Below are positions 1 to 10,286 of a DNA stretch of 35,922 nt, piece after piece. Numbering within the stretch: position 1 is the first letter of the stretch; each line of letters opens with the position of its first letter. The notes under the pieces are model-generated. The model was not told the origin of the DNA. It ran no database searches and was given only the letters and a program-made list of their open reading frames with translations. The DNA is from Parcubacteria group bacterium GW2011_GWC2_48_17 (lineage in GTDB: Bacteria > Patescibacteriota > Minisyncoccia > Phycocordibacterales > UBA10002), in assembly GCA_001003605.1 (NCBI GenBank), contig LCPL01000008.1:1-35922 (forward strand), in the 5' to 3' direction. Position numbers and translations under genes: made by a program.

Positions 1-71
1 TAAAGTGGCAACAGGAGCGAGAACCAAAAGGCTAACCATTATCATTCATGCCTTCTAGGCTGGTGTTCATG

Positions 72-90
72 CCACCGCCTTTGGCGGTGG
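72..90. repeat. Perfect short hairpin ccaccgcc-ttt-ggcggtgg upstream of the pseI-like gene
   Basis: 8-bp perfect stem (72-79/83-90) with 3-nt loop, read directly. Confidence 0.7.
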
Positions 91-101
91 TCGTTGACTG
101 T

Positions 102-1199
102 ATGCATATCGGCAACAAGAAAATCGGTCCAGGATATCCCTGCTTTATCGTTGCGGAACTTTCAGGCAACCACCGAGGGAGTTTTGAAGAGGCGGTACGC
201 TTGGTAAAGGCGGCCAAAGAAGCAGGCGCGGACGCGGTCAAACTTCAGACCTATACGGAAGATACCATGACACTCAATTCGGATAGGGAGTGGTTTATCG
301 TTGAGGGAAAGGATAATCCGGAAATCTGGAAGCACCGCACGCTCTACGACCTCTATACGAAAGGGAAGACCCCGTGGGAGTGGCAGCCCAAACTAAAAGC
401 ATTGGCGGATGAACTCGGTATCATTTTGTTTTCCTCTCCCTTCGATGAAACGGCGGTAGATTTTTTGGAGAAGATGCGGGTACCATGCTATAAAATTTCG
501 GCGTACGAAGCCACCGATTTTGTACTGCTCCGCAAAATCGCGCAAACAAGGAAGCCGGTCATCATCTCGTTCGGGTATTCTTCGGAAGAAGAAATACAGT
601 TCGCCCTCCATACTCTTAAGGGGTTCGGCGCAAAGGACATTGTCGCGCTCCACTGCGTCACCGGCTATTCGGATTCGCCTCGCCTCGCGGATATGCATCT
701 CTCAAATATTGAGGATTTGCGAAAACGATTCGGGGTGGTTGCCGGTTTTTCGGACAACAATGCCGGCATAGAGATTCCGCTAATGGCGGTTGCCTCCGGA
801 GCGAGTGTCATTGAAAAGCATTTTATTTTGAACAGGAGTAAAGGGGGCCAAGACGCAAAATTTTCTTTGGAGCCGCGGGAACTAAAAGAACTCATTTCCC
901 GAATCCGCGCGCTAGAGACCGGCACTGAAATCGTTTCCGTTCCGAAGGATGCTCTTGGCACTCCGCACTATGGACCGACAAACGAGCTTGAAGCGTACAA
1001 CAAACGCTGGCGTCGTTCGCTGTTTTCAGGCGCGGACATCAAAAAAGGGGAAGTGTTCACCGAAAGAAATGTGCGTGATGTGCGGCCAGCCTTTGGACTC
1101 GAAACCAAATACTATGACGAGGTAATCGGGAAGCGAGCGACCTGCGATATTTCTTTCGCCACCCCGCTTTCGTGGGAAATGATAGAATTAACAGAATAA
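102..1199 (+). CDS. pseI: Pseudaminic acid synthase / NeuB-family sialic acid synthase
   Basis: NeuB-like motifs: FIVAELSGNHRG, KLQTYTEDTMT, SSPFDETAVDFLE, YKISAYE, HCVTGY, EKHFILNRSKGGQDAKFSLEP, plus a SAF-like C-terminus. ATG at 102 preferred over the 48 start, which reads through the hairpin. Confidence 0.85.
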   Translation: MHIGNKKIGPGYPCFIVAELSGNHRGSFEEAVRLVKAAKEAGADAVKLQTYTEDTMTLNSDREWFIVEGKDNPEIWKHRTLYDLYTKGKTPWEWQPKLKALADELGIILFSSPFDETAVDFLEKMRVPCYKISAYEATDFVLLRKIAQTRKPVIISFGYSSEEEIQFALHTLKGFGAKDIVALHCVTGYSDSPRLADMHLSNIEDLRKRFGVVAGFSDNNAGIEIPLMAVASGASVIEKHFILNRSKGGQDAKFSLEPRELKELISRIRALETGTEIVSVPKDALGTPHYGPTNELEAYNKRWRRSLFSGADIKKGEVFTERNVRDVRPAFGLETKYYDEVIGKRATCDISFATPLSWEMIELTE

Positions 1200-1295
1200 C
1201 CGAAGACTGATGACTAAATGACTGAATGACGAAAGAATAAAAGACGAGAGTTTCTCTTGTGATTCAGTTATTCAGTGATATGTTATGAGTCATTC
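1200..1295. repeat. Word-array interrupted palindrome (gactgat/gactaaa/tgactga... versus ...cattcagt)
   Basis: tgatgactaaatgactgaatgac on the left; gattcagttattcagtg...gagtcattcagttgtc on the right; 7-8 nt spacing. Confidence 0.6.
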
Positions 1296-1297
1296 AG

Positions 1298-2881
1298 TTG
1301 TCCCACGGTATGCTTACTAAACTTTCCTGGTTGCTTATCACCATTGCCGTCGTATACGCGGCAGTTATTCAAGTTATCTTTCCGAGGTATATAGTTGATG
1401 ACGCGTACATCAGTTTTCGTTATGCCGAGAATCTGGCACTGCGCGGAGAGTTAAACTGGAATGTCGGGGAAGACCCGGTTGAAGGATACACGGGGGTCGC
1501 GTACCATGTGCTCCTCGCGGGTTTTATCAAAGCTGGGATTTCTCCGATTTCGGCGAGCCGCTTTATCGGTATCTTTTCTTTTTGGCTAGGGTTTCTAATG
1601 TTGTATTTAATCGCGCGGCGCCTCGAACTTGCGCCACTCTTCACGGGCAGTCTCGTGCTTTTGTACGCCACGACGCCGGTTCTTTTCACGCACGTTTTTA
1701 GCGGAATGGAGACAATGCTGTTTGTCGCGTTTGTGCTCGCTTCGCTCCTTGTCGCCTTGAGTAAAAGAGACGGCGTACTCTCCCTCCTGCTTCTTCTCAC
1801 CAGTTTGGTACGACCTGAGGGCGTAGCGCTTTCCGCCTTCCTATTCATCGCGGTAGGAATAGCGAGATATCGCGAAAACAGAGAAGCCTTCAATCGCTTT
1901 TTCAAGAACTTTCTCCTTATATACTTCCTGCCCGCGGCGGCTTATTTCGCCTGGAGGTTTTTCTATTACGGACAGCTTCTCCCCAATACCTTTTACGCGA
2001 AATCGGGGCTCGGATTTCACGCCCCTACTCTTGTAGACATCGCGCGTTTTATTCGCCGATATTTCGCCGTGCCTCTTCTTGGCCTGCTCCTTCTCTTTGG
2101 AGTAGAAACCGACACGCTCTTTAAGACGCTTCGAGAGTGGATTCGGGAGCGGACGGCTGTTTTTTATGTCGCGGCCGGAGCGCTTTTCTGCACCGCGCTT
2201 GCTTTCGTTCTCGCCAATTCCCATTTAATCGCCAATTTCGGACATCGTTTGTATACCCCATTTCTCCCGTTCGTCTGGCTCCTCCTCGCGTTTGGGTGGA
2301 AACTTGGATTTTCCTCTCTTCAAGAAACCAAAGAAGCAAAGCCGGTTCGTTATACATTCGCCGTTTCCGTTTTTCTTATTCTTGTTCTTTACCAATCTCT
2401 TTTTCAGATGGTGAAGATTCGGGAGGAAATGGAGTTCGCGCGAAAGCAGGTCATTTTGCATGAGGATGAGCATAACGCGATAGGGCGTGAACTCGGCCAA
2501 TTGCTCCCGCCGGAGGAAACGATAATCGTGTACATGGACGCCGGAGCCATTCCGTATTTTTCCAAACTGCGTACGATTGATTTTGGCGATTTGAATGACG
2601 AGCTTTTGGCAAGTCATACGCTCTCTCCCGAGGAGAGGATTGATTACTTCTTCTCTCATAAAGCCGCCGCGGCTGTGATGACTAGCATTGACAAAGAGCG
2701 GATGCAGAATGAAGAGGAAGAAACGCGCATCATAACAGACCCGCGCTTTAAGGACTATGTCCTCTATAAACGTTTCGTGCCGAGCGATGAGAGCATCATC
2801 TATTATGAATTCGTGTATCTGCGGAAAGATGTTTACGCGAAGCTCCTCCGAGAAGGGAAAATACTCGAAAGACTAAATTAG
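1298..2881 (+). CDS. Multi-pass membrane glycosyltransferase (GT39/ArnT/AftB-like)
   Basis: Many TM segments; N-terminal YIVDDAYISFRYAENLALRGELNWNVGEDPVEGYTGVAYHVLLAG typical of polyprenyl-phosphate-sugar transferases; start may be 1310. Confidence 0.7.
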   Translation: MSHGMLTKLSWLLITIAVVYAAVIQVIFPRYIVDDAYISFRYAENLALRGELNWNVGEDPVEGYTGVAYHVLLAGFIKAGISPISASRFIGIFSFWLGFLMLYLIARRLELAPLFTGSLVLLYATTPVLFTHVFSGMETMLFVAFVLASLLVALSKRDGVLSLLLLLTSLVRPEGVALSAFLFIAVGIARYRENREAFNRFFKNFLLIYFLPAAAYFAWRFFYYGQLLPNTFYAKSGLGFHAPTLVDIARFIRRYFAVPLLGLLLLFGVETDTLFKTLREWIRERTAVFYVAAGALFCTALAFVLANSHLIANFGHRLYTPFLPFVWLLLAFGWKLGFSSLQETKEAKPVRYTFAVSVFLILVLYQSLFQMVKIREEMEFARKQVILHEDEHNAIGRELGQLLPPEETIIVYMDAGAIPYFSKLRTIDFGDLNDELLASHTLSPEERIDYFFSHKAAAAVMTSIDKERMQNEEEETRIITDPRFKDYVLYKRFVPSDESIIYYEFVYLRKDVYAKLLREGKILERLN

Positions 2882-4023
2882 AGCGGCCTTCGCACCGCGA
2901 TTTTACAGGCATTCTCCCAACACGCAATCGTCTTGCCGGTATATGTGAAGAAGTCTTTTAATTCCTTCGGGCACCACGGCGGTAGGTCTTTCGCGCTTTC
3001 GGTAAGAAAACACGCGAGTTCTTCGACTCGCCCCAAAATATCGTTTTTTTTCGGCTTGAACTTTTTGCGAAGCAAAGTAACAAGCCAGTCGGTAAGGAGA
3101 AGTCCCCAAAACTCGTGGCGAAGGTCGTCAATATAGCTATGAGGATTTCGGCGGTGTTCAACAATCGGTTTGCCAAAAGCAACATGATACTTTGTTCCCC
3201 GTATGAGCGCCTGCAGAAAATAGCCGCCCCAGATGTCTCCATAGCGTTCCAGTTTCCCTCCTGGAACCTGAAAGCCCATCGGCACGCAGAGGTACGCAGG
3301 AATAAGCTCGCGCACCACGCTCGTATTTTGCGTATTTATCGGCGTCCACGTTGTCTGGTCAAGCACCACGCTGTCTTTTCCTTTGAACTTGACCGCTTCC
3401 ACTTTTCCACTTAGCCATGTCGTCGCGTCTATATCCGGCTCTTTGAGCCAGAGTCCTGCGGTAACGCCGATTCGCGCCCCTTTGCGGGCAGGAATCTTTG
3501 AAGGAGCATTTTTCTTGCCACGCAAATTGAATGGATATCCTCGCGGAAAGATATCGCGCGGCGGCAGAAACGAAAGATATTCGCAGATGTTATGAAAACC
3601 GGACGGTTCTTTAATGAGGCGCTTGTTCCACGCGCTTCCGGTACGCGCGTGTCCTCCTATAAAATCATCGTCGGTCGGGAAGTTATCGTCGTCTATCGAA
3701 ATAAGCACTTCGCACCCGTCTTCAAGCGCGGCAAGGAAGCCCAAGTTGCGCCGTGTTTCATTGTCGTATGGAATTCTTGAATAGAACTCGGCATACTTCT
3801 TTCCCCATTCTTCTTGAAAGGGAATATCCATGTACACCGTTTCAAGGCCATGCTCACACATCTTTTCTGCAAGAGAGCGCGCCGATTCAGGAGTCCTTCG
3901 GTCGCCGACAACCCAAACCTTGGTATTCGAAAGATGCCCGTGTCGCTTTATATTCGCGTGGAGCGCTTCCAGGACTTTGGGGTGAAATATGGTTGTGAAG
4001 ACGATATGGTAGGGCTTGCTCAT
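2878..4023 (-). CDS. GT-A-like glycosyltransferase, resembling reversibly glycosylated polypeptide/STELLO-type proteins
   Basis: VFTTIFHPKVLEALHANIKRHG, ISIDDDNFPTDDDFIG, YPFNLRGKK, RYGDIWGGYFLQALI; 4-nt tail-to-tail overlap with the previous gene. Confidence 0.55.
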   Translation of the reverse strand: MSKPYHIVFTTIFHPKVLEALHANIKRHGHLSNTKVWVVGDRRTPESARSLAEKMCEHGLETVYMDIPFQEEWGKKYAEFYSRIPYDNETRRNLGFLAALEDGCEVLISIDDDNFPTDDDFIGGHARTGSAWNKRLIKEPSGFHNICEYLSFLPPRDIFPRGYPFNLRGKKNAPSKIPARKGARIGVTAGLWLKEPDIDATTWLSGKVEAVKFKGKDSVVLDQTTWTPINTQNTSVVRELIPAYLCVPMGFQVPGGKLERYGDIWGGYFLQALIRGTKYHVAFGKPIVEHRRNPHSYIDDLRHEFWGLLLTDWLVTLLRKKFKPKKNDILGRVEELACFLTESAKDLPPWCPKELKDFFTYTGKTIACWENACKIAVRRPL

Positions 4024-4051
4024 ACGGAGGGTTCTAGTGCCGCATTAACTT

Positions 4052-4205
4052 AATTTTGAACCATTGTTAAAGAATAATTTTCAATTTTGCAATTTTCACT
4101 GAATTTCCAATGATACAATTTTAAAGCAACATGCCTTATATTCATTGGAACATTGATTCATTGAGGTTTGATTGTAAATTGAAAATTGCTATTCTCTCCA
4201 ACTCG
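4052..4205. repeat. Heptamer-phased interrupted palindrome (aattttc/caatttt words)
   Basis: Left aattttcaattttgcaattttcactgaatttccaatgatacaatttt; right arm reverse complement caattttcaatttacaatcaaacctcaatgaatcaatgttccaatgaa. Confidence 0.65.
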
Positions 4206-4238
4206 TCAAAACTAAGTAACGCGGTACGAGAAATATCT

Positions 4239-5180
4239 TTAAATACGGTTAAGCCAGTCGGCATATACTTCCCGTAATGTCTCCTCGAGTGAATACTCCT
4301 GTTTCCAGCCAAGTTTTTTTATAATGGTATTATCGCCGAGAAGAAGCATTTCGTCCGATGGGCGAAGCAGTTCTTTGTCCTCCATGATTTTGGCGCGGAC
4401 GCCGGAAATCTTCATGAGCATATTGAGCACCTGCTTTCCCGAATAAGCGCTGCCGGTGCAAACGTTTACCGGCTCTCCTGCTTTTCCTTTCTCAAGGAGG
4501 AGGTGCATCGCGCAAACCCCGTCTCGCACGTCTATAAAGTCGCGCGCTGTATCTAGTCTTCCCACGCGGATAACCGGCTTCTGTCTGTCCTTCTTTATGA
4601 GCGCGAGCTCACGGGCGAAGTTTTGTATCATGGTCACGGGCGGGTGTCCCGTGCCGACATGGATGAAAAGGCGAGGCAGGAAGATGGGAAGTTTGTAATT
4701 AATAAAATACTGGTAGCCGAGCGCTTCTACTCCGACCTTGCTGACGCCATAGGGCGTAAGCGGACGAAGCAGACGGAGCTCTTTAATCGGCTGTTCATCC
4801 TTCGGCACAATTCCATACTCGGCGCTGCTACACGCGAGGAGGAGCTTTGCCCTCGGCGCGCGCGCGCGGTAGGCCCGAAGCACATTGAGCGTTCCTAGAT
4901 AATTGGTTTCGTGCGTGAGCGTTTCCATCTTCCAGGATATTCCGTTGAACGCTTGCGCCGCGAAGTGGGCGATTATGTCGGGCTTCACCTTCGTTATCGT
5001 TTCCGCGATGGCGTCAGGGTCAAGAATATCGCAAAAGATAAGATTCTCGTCGCGGATTGCGGCGCGTCTTGCCGCCGCGCTCTCGCGCGCGAGACCGAAA
5101 ACTTCAAATCCGCGCGCACGAGACTCCGCCGCAAACGCGGTTCCAATCATCCCCGTGCTTCCAATCACCAGAATCTTCAT
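4239..5180 (-). CDS. NAD-dependent epimerase/dehydratase, GDP-6-deoxy-D-mannose reductase / GMD-like
   Basis: ILVIGSTGMIGTAF Rossmann motif, AAQAFNGISW, SSAEYG, PYGVSKVGVE, DTARDFIDVRD, NVCTGSAYSGKQVLNML. Confidence 0.75.
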   Translation of the reverse strand: MKILVIGSTGMIGTAFAAESRARGFEVFGLARESAAARRAAIRDENLIFCDILDPDAIAETITKVKPDIIAHFAAQAFNGISWKMETLTHETNYLGTLNVLRAYRARAPRAKLLLACSSAEYGIVPKDEQPIKELRLLRPLTPYGVSKVGVEALGYQYFINYKLPIFLPRLFIHVGTGHPPVTMIQNFARELALIKKDRQKPVIRVGRLDTARDFIDVRDGVCAMHLLLEKGKAGEPVNVCTGSAYSGKQVLNMLMKISGVRAKIMEDKELLRPSDEMLLLGDNTIIKKLGWKQEYSLEETLREVYADWLNRI

Positions 5181-5905
5181 ATATGTGGTGGTGGTTTGAT
5201 TAATGTTTCGATTGCCAAGCGTATATAGCGAAAGTTTCTCATAAAGGTGTTTTTGCTCACTCCTTCTTTCCGGCTAATCCAGACCGACGGGACTTCCTCA
5301 AATGTAAATCCCGCCCGCAGGGGCTTTACTGTTGTTTCAATAAATATCTCGTGCAAAGTTCCTTCCCACTGTATTTTCTCCGCCACTTTCTTTTTCAAAA
5401 TCTTAAAGCCGTAAGTAAGGTCTGTGAGTTTTGTCCAATATAGGATACGGAAAACCTTCTGAAATATCCAGTTGAGTACCAGTTTTGTCTTGTCGTAGCC
5501 GATAAAACCTCCTCCACCGCGCCACCTGCTCGCGACGACGCAATCGGCGCCAGTTTCCTCTATCTTCCTAACCATTCGGTCAACCGCTTCCGGCTCTGTT
5601 TCAAGGTCGCCAGACATGAGGGCTATATGCGTTCCACGAGCAAGCGCCATTCCCTCGCGATATGCCCAGCCGACGCCCTTTGGATGTTCCTGTATGTGCA
5701 CACGGCAAAGAGGATATTCTTTCTCAAGGTCTTCGCAGACAGAAAATGATTCTGGAGATGAATGTGGAGAGATGACAAAAAGAATCTCATAAATATATCC
5801 TCGGTTATGACGAAGCAGTCTTTCCACGGTTTCTTTCACGGAGAATGTTTCGGAATACACCGTCACAATAACGCTTAATCGTATATCGGCGAGAGGAATG
5901 TTCAT
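5177..5905 (-). CDS. Glycosyltransferase family 2
   Basis: LSVIVTVYSETFSVKETVERLLRHN...GVGWAYREGMALARGTHIALMSGDLETEPE; ATG at 5905 fits next to the upstream gene ending at 5916. Confidence 0.8.
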   Translation of the reverse strand: MNIPLADIRLSVIVTVYSETFSVKETVERLLRHNRGYIYEILFVISPHSSPESFSVCEDLEKEYPLCRVHIQEHPKGVGWAYREGMALARGTHIALMSGDLETEPEAVDRMVRKIEETGADCVVASRWRGGGGFIGYDKTKLVLNWIFQKVFRILYWTKLTDLTYGFKILKKKVAEKIQWEGTLHEIFIETTVKPLRAGFTFEEVPSVWISRKEGVSKNTFMRNFRYIRLAIETLIKPPPHI

Positions 5906-5915
5906 AGAGAAATGC

Positions 5916-6845
5916 TCATAAATGGGTTTTAATATACCATTCGTACGTTCGCTTGATTCCTTCAGTAAGCGAAATACTATGTCGCCACCCGAGCGAATGG
6001 AGTTTCGTAACGTCAAGGAGCTTTCGAGGCATACCGTCTGGTTTTGACGCGTCCCAGGCGACTCCGCCATTGAAGCCGGTGATTTTCTTTATCAAATCGG
6101 CAAGCGCTCTGATTGAAATATCTTCGCCGGTTCCGACGTTGATAATTTCGCTGTCGTCGTATTTCCGCATAAGAAAGACGCAAGCATCCGCGAGGTCGTC
6201 AACATGCAGAAATTCCCGAAGCGGCGCGCCGGTGCCCCAAAGCGCAACTTCTTTTTTCCGTCCGCGCTTCGCTTCATGAAATTTTCTGATAAGCGCCGGA
6301 AGTACGTGCGAATTTTTAAGGTCGAAATTATCATTCTGTCCGTATAGGTTGGTTGGCATAGCGGAAATAAAATTCGCGCCGTATTCTTTCGCGTACGCCT
6401 GACAGGTCACGATGCCGGCGATTTTTGCCGTCGCGTACGCCCGATTCGTCGGCTCAAGCTCGCCGGAAAGCAGATACTCTTCTTTCATTGGCTGTACCGC
6501 CATGCGCGGATAAATACATGAACTCCCCAGAAACAAAAGTTTTTTAACTCCGTTTCGATACGCCGCCTCAATCACGTTCGTCTGCACGGTGAGATTTTCA
6601 TAAATAAACTCCGCGGGGTACGTCTGATTGGCAAGGATGCCGCCGACCTTGGCGGCCGCGAGGAACACATACTCCGGTTTTTCTTTTTTGAAAAACGCGT
6701 GTACCTTTTGCTGCTCGAGTAGGTCAAGCTCCTTCCGGCTCCTTTCCAGGATGCGAGAAAAACCTTGCGCGCGAAGAGCGCGGGCGATGGCGGAACCCAC
6801 AAGCCCCTTGTGGCCGGCGACATAGATTTTTGCGTCTGTATTCAT
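5916..6845 (-). CDS. fcl: GDP-L-fucose synthase
   Basis: [104 protein letters not shown]. Confidence 0.93.
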   Translation of the reverse strand: MNTDAKIYVAGHKGLVGSAIARALRAQGFSRILERSRKELDLLEQQKVHAFFKKEKPEYVFLAAAKVGGILANQTYPAEFIYENLTVQTNVIEAAYRNGVKKLLFLGSSCIYPRMAVQPMKEEYLLSGELEPTNRAYATAKIAGIVTCQAYAKEYGANFISAMPTNLYGQNDNFDLKNSHVLPALIRKFHEAKRGRKKEVALWGTGAPLREFLHVDDLADACVFLMRKYDDSEIINVGTGEDISIRALADLIKKITGFNGGVAWDASKPDGMPRKLLDVTKLHSLGWRHSISLTEGIKRTYEWYIKTHL

Positions 6846-6867
6846 TAGATAAACATACCAATATACT

Positions 6868-6912
6868 AATTATGCGAATGATACGAATTGCTACAAATGC
6901 ATTCGCTACTCA
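6868..6912. repeat. 9-nt-phased word array with flanking GCGAATG/CATTCGC inversion
   Basis: aattatgcg/aatgatacg/aattgctac/aaatgcattcg. Confidence 0.45.
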
Positions 6913-7094
6913 CACGTCAAACATTCGCTTGGTGTGGGGGCTTGCCGAGGCTTAATTTGACTCGCCAACGGAAAAATACTCTGCGTCACGGCGTTGGATT
7001 TACTTTCACAATATATACCAGATATTTGGAAAATACCATCTTGTAAAAACACATTACGCGCGAAAGAACATTTTTTGTGACAATAAGTTATACT

Positions 7095-9419
7095 ATGCGC
7101 ATGCGGCGCCTCAAAAAGTGGAAAATCCCGATATATGGCCTTTTTGCGCTGGCTTTTCTTGCTTTTGTCTTTGCGATTTCGCGCGACCCGCTTAACGCTG
7201 GAGGGACTAGGTTGCAGACGCTCCTCCTCCAAAACAAGCTCGTGCAGAATCTTATTCCCACCTACCATTCGCTCCGCAAACTACCCGATATCTTATTTTT
7301 TCCGTACGAGTTCAGGAAATCAAACCTGCCGACCTATCATATAATCGTGCAGCCAGTTGAGATGCTTACGCTAAGCCAAAACCTTCCGGATGACCACTTC
7401 GGAGGCCAACTCACCAACGACGAGAGAATCTATGTCAAAGCCCTGTTTCAATCGGGCGACTATTCCGGAGAAGTGAAATTACGATATCGCGGACTTAGCG
7501 CCCACCATTGGAACAGCTTTCAGCGTTCGTTCAAAGTAAAGTTTCCATCCGACCATGTTTTCGGAAACGGCGACGAACTCAATCTAGTCATTCCATATGA
7601 CCGAGGATATTTCGTGGAACCGCTCAATTTTTATCGCGCGAAGAAACTAGGCATCAGCGTGCTTCCAATGGAATTCGTGCGGGTCAATTGGAACGGAGAA
7701 GATATGGGCGTCTATCTCGCGTCACTCAACTGGAGCGATAAGATGCTTGATAGGGAGACGAGTCCTCTTATTGTTTACGGCGCGGATGACGCGCGCGGAG
7801 CCAAGAACGCCGGCAAAACCAATTCCACAAGGTCGTTTGCTCTGGAAACTCCCATTGGCCCTATCTATTTTTCCAACTACACCAGCAGAGAAGCTACCGG
7901 AAATCTCGAGGCTCTTATGACGCTTATCTATACGGCGGACGACGAGGCGTTCAAGAGAGTAATCGGCACGCTCGTTGACCTTCCAAAGTTTTACGCGTGG
8001 AGCGTCGTAACCATCCTCGCTGGAAGCGTACACTTTGACGACACGTTCGGGAATTTGTTCATCATATTCAATCCGACTACTGGGAAATTTGAATTTAGCA
8101 TTTGGGACCCCGGGCTCCGCGCGCTCAAAACCGCCGATGGGCAGTATGAGGACGACCGTATGCGCATCGCGCGCAGAATTTTCAATATCCCAGAGTTTAG
8201 AGCCGAGCGCGACCGCCTTTTGAAATCGTATATCGAAAATGAAGAAAATCTTAAAGACGACCTCGCGTTTTTTGATGGACTCTATGCGAACACAAAAAGC
8301 GACTTCTTTTCGGATAACGCCAAGCTGTATAACAACTTCCAGTTCTTGAGGCAGGTCCGAGCTTTTCGAAAGATTATCGTAAAGAACATGAGCGACGCGG
8401 CTTTGGTATTCTCCTACAGGAAGGAGTATTACGATAAAGCGGAAGACAAGGGAACGGTTAATCTCGAGAAACTCTCGTTTAAGGACTCATTCGCGAAGCT
8501 TGCCGAAGCGGGAAGAGAGATTGATGAATTCGTCGCGCTGCATCCTTCGTTTCAAAAGAGGGGTACCGATGAAATCGCGCTTTCAGCTGGAGCGCACAGT
8601 TTTTCGGAAGACGTCATTATTCCTCCAAACCTTCGGCTCACCATCGAACCGGGTGCGACGCTCTATCTTGACGCTGGTGTGTCGATTATTTCTTACAGCA
8701 AGGTGGTGGCGCGCGGCACCGCTCCAAACCCCATACGGATACAGAGAGCGAATCCGCAAAAACCATGGGGCATTTTCGGCGTGGTGAGCGCCCCCGGAGA
8801 AAGCGTTTGGGAGTATGTCGAGACCGCGGGAGGTTCTGGGAAGATACAAAATGGCATGACTTTTACCGGCATGGTATCTTTCTTCCACTCCAACGTTACA
8901 GTAGGGAACTCAAGTTTTATGGGGGCGGAAGATGATGATTCACTTAATGTTAAATACGGCAAAGCGGTTATCAGAAATTCATTATGGAAAGATAACGCGC
9001 ATGATGGAATCGACCTCGACTCACCGAAACCCGGCTCAGAGGTGGTAGGCAATCGCTTTTTGAACAACGGTATCGGCGGCGGAGAAGGAGGCGACTGCCT
9101 CGACCTTAGCCGGACCAACTCGCTTATCAAACAAAATACAATCGATGGATGCACTGACAAAGGGATAAGCGTTGGAGAACAATCGGCTCCAGTCATAATC
9201 AACAACACTATTGCCAATGTATCCATTGGCATCGCGGTAAAAGACCTTTCCGACGCGCTCATCGCGAACACGACCATCACCAATGCGGATGTTGGAATCT
9301 ACGTCTATCAGAAACATCCAATCTACGGGGGAGCCACCGCCCGCGTTTCAAATACCAGCATGAATGGCGTCAAAGAGGAATATCGCAAGGATTCTCTCTC
9401 AACTATCGAAATCAAATGA
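7095..9419 (+). CDS. N-terminal-TM CotH-like domain fused to a C-terminal right-handed beta-helix
   Basis: KLRYRGLSAHHWNSFQRSFKVKF, NWNGEDMGVYLASLNW, GNLFIIFNPTTGKFEFSIWDPG; C-terminal NosD-like repeats (GTAPNPIRIQR, HDGIDLDSPKPGSEVVGNRF, NTIDGCTDKGISVGE). ATG 7095 or 7101. Confidence 0.75.
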   Translation: MRMRRLKKWKIPIYGLFALAFLAFVFAISRDPLNAGGTRLQTLLLQNKLVQNLIPTYHSLRKLPDILFFPYEFRKSNLPTYHIIVQPVEMLTLSQNLPDDHFGGQLTNDERIYVKALFQSGDYSGEVKLRYRGLSAHHWNSFQRSFKVKFPSDHVFGNGDELNLVIPYDRGYFVEPLNFYRAKKLGISVLPMEFVRVNWNGEDMGVYLASLNWSDKMLDRETSPLIVYGADDARGAKNAGKTNSTRSFALETPIGPIYFSNYTSREATGNLEALMTLIYTADDEAFKRVIGTLVDLPKFYAWSVVTILAGSVHFDDTFGNLFIIFNPTTGKFEFSIWDPGLRALKTADGQYEDDRMRIARRIFNIPEFRAERDRLLKSYIENEENLKDDLAFFDGLYANTKSDFFSDNAKLYNNFQFLRQVRAFRKIIVKNMSDAALVFSYRKEYYDKAEDKGTVNLEKLSFKDSFAKLAEAGREIDEFVALHPSFQKRGTDEIALSAGAHSFSEDVIIPPNLRLTIEPGATLYLDAGVSIISYSKVVARGTAPNPIRIQRANPQKPWGIFGVVSAPGESVWEYVETAGGSGKIQNGMTFTGMVSFFHSNVTVGNSSFMGAEDDDSLNVKYGKAVIRNSLWKDNAHDGIDLDSPKPGSEVVGNRFLNNGIGGGEGGDCLDLSRTNSLIKQNTIDGCTDKGISVGEQSAPVIINNTIANVSIGIAVKDLSDALIANTTITNADVGIYVYQKHPIYGGATARVSNTSMNGVKEEYRKDSLSTIEIK

Positions 9420-9446
9420 AGTAGTTAAGCCCACGGCGTGTATCGT

Positions 9447-10256
9447 ATGCCTATCCATCTCTTCAACACTGATTCAGCGCGTAAACTATTTGCTGGTGTT
9501 AGCCGTGAAAAGTTATTGCCGGGCAAGAAAGTCCGTCATGAATTCAAATATATTCTTACGCCGCATCAGGCAAGGCTCATCGAGGAGTACATTGACCGGC
9601 GGCACCTTTCCACAGATGAGTACGCAAAAGACGGGGAGTACGCCATCACCAGTCTGTATTTCGACACGCCGTGCCTGCGCGATTATTATGAAAAACTCGC
9701 TGGTCTCGAGCGTCGGCAAAAACTTCGCGCGCGCGTCTACGGCAGTGATTTTTTGGACCAAAATCAAAATCATGTGTGGCTCGAGCAAAAGTGCAAGAAG
9801 AATATGACCACATTCAAATATCGCACGCATATTTCTGCGGCGGACTGGAACGCCTTTTGCGGGCCAAACAAAGTCTCCTTTGATATATGCTCGATTTACG
9901 GCGCCCACAAAGACAAAGAGGGCTTTCGCCGGTTCGCTTTCCCGTTCGCGCGGGACTGTTACAAACCGCACGTCGTCGTGCGCTATAAGCGCCGCGCGTT
10001 CGAAGGGGAATTCTTCGCCAATTTTCGCCTTACGCTCGACAGCAAAATAGAAACGGGACGCTGGAATGACTTTGCGCGCGGCACGGAGCTTTTGCCGGTT
10101 GCTCGCGGAAAGGTGGTTATGGAAGTCAAATTCACCGAAGCGATGCCGTGGTGGTTCAGACATTTGCTTGAAAAGTTCAATTTGTCGCGGAAGGTGTTTT
10201 CAAAGTACGTGAACGCGGTTGATACTATTCATCGTGCCAAACCTCTTCCACGATAA
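9447..10256 (+). CDS. VTC-domain (polyphosphate polymerase-like) protein
   Basis: VRHEFKYILTPHQARLIEEYI, YAITSLYFDTPCLRDYYEKLAGLERRQKLRARVYG, VWLEQKCKKN, VVVRYKRRAFEG, VVMEVKFT; GTG start at 9438 also possible. Confidence 0.85.
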   Translation: MPIHLFNTDSARKLFAGVSREKLLPGKKVRHEFKYILTPHQARLIEEYIDRRHLSTDEYAKDGEYAITSLYFDTPCLRDYYEKLAGLERRQKLRARVYGSDFLDQNQNHVWLEQKCKKNMTTFKYRTHISAADWNAFCGPNKVSFDICSIYGAHKDKEGFRRFAFPFARDCYKPHVVVRYKRRAFEGEFFANFRLTLDSKIETGRWNDFARGTELLPVARGKVVMEVKFTEAMPWWFRHLLEKFNLSRKVFSKYVNAVDTIHRAKPLPR

Positions 10257-10286
10257 AACATTATCAGGTATACTATTTCGACGCTT

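Noticed and set aside
1420-1905. 161-aa minus-strand ORF
   Set aside because: Antisense shadow of the membrane glycosyltransferase; no recognisable motif.
8693-9283. 196-aa minus-strand ORF inside the CotH/beta-helix gene
   Set aside because: Shadow ORF opposite a well-supported coding sequence.
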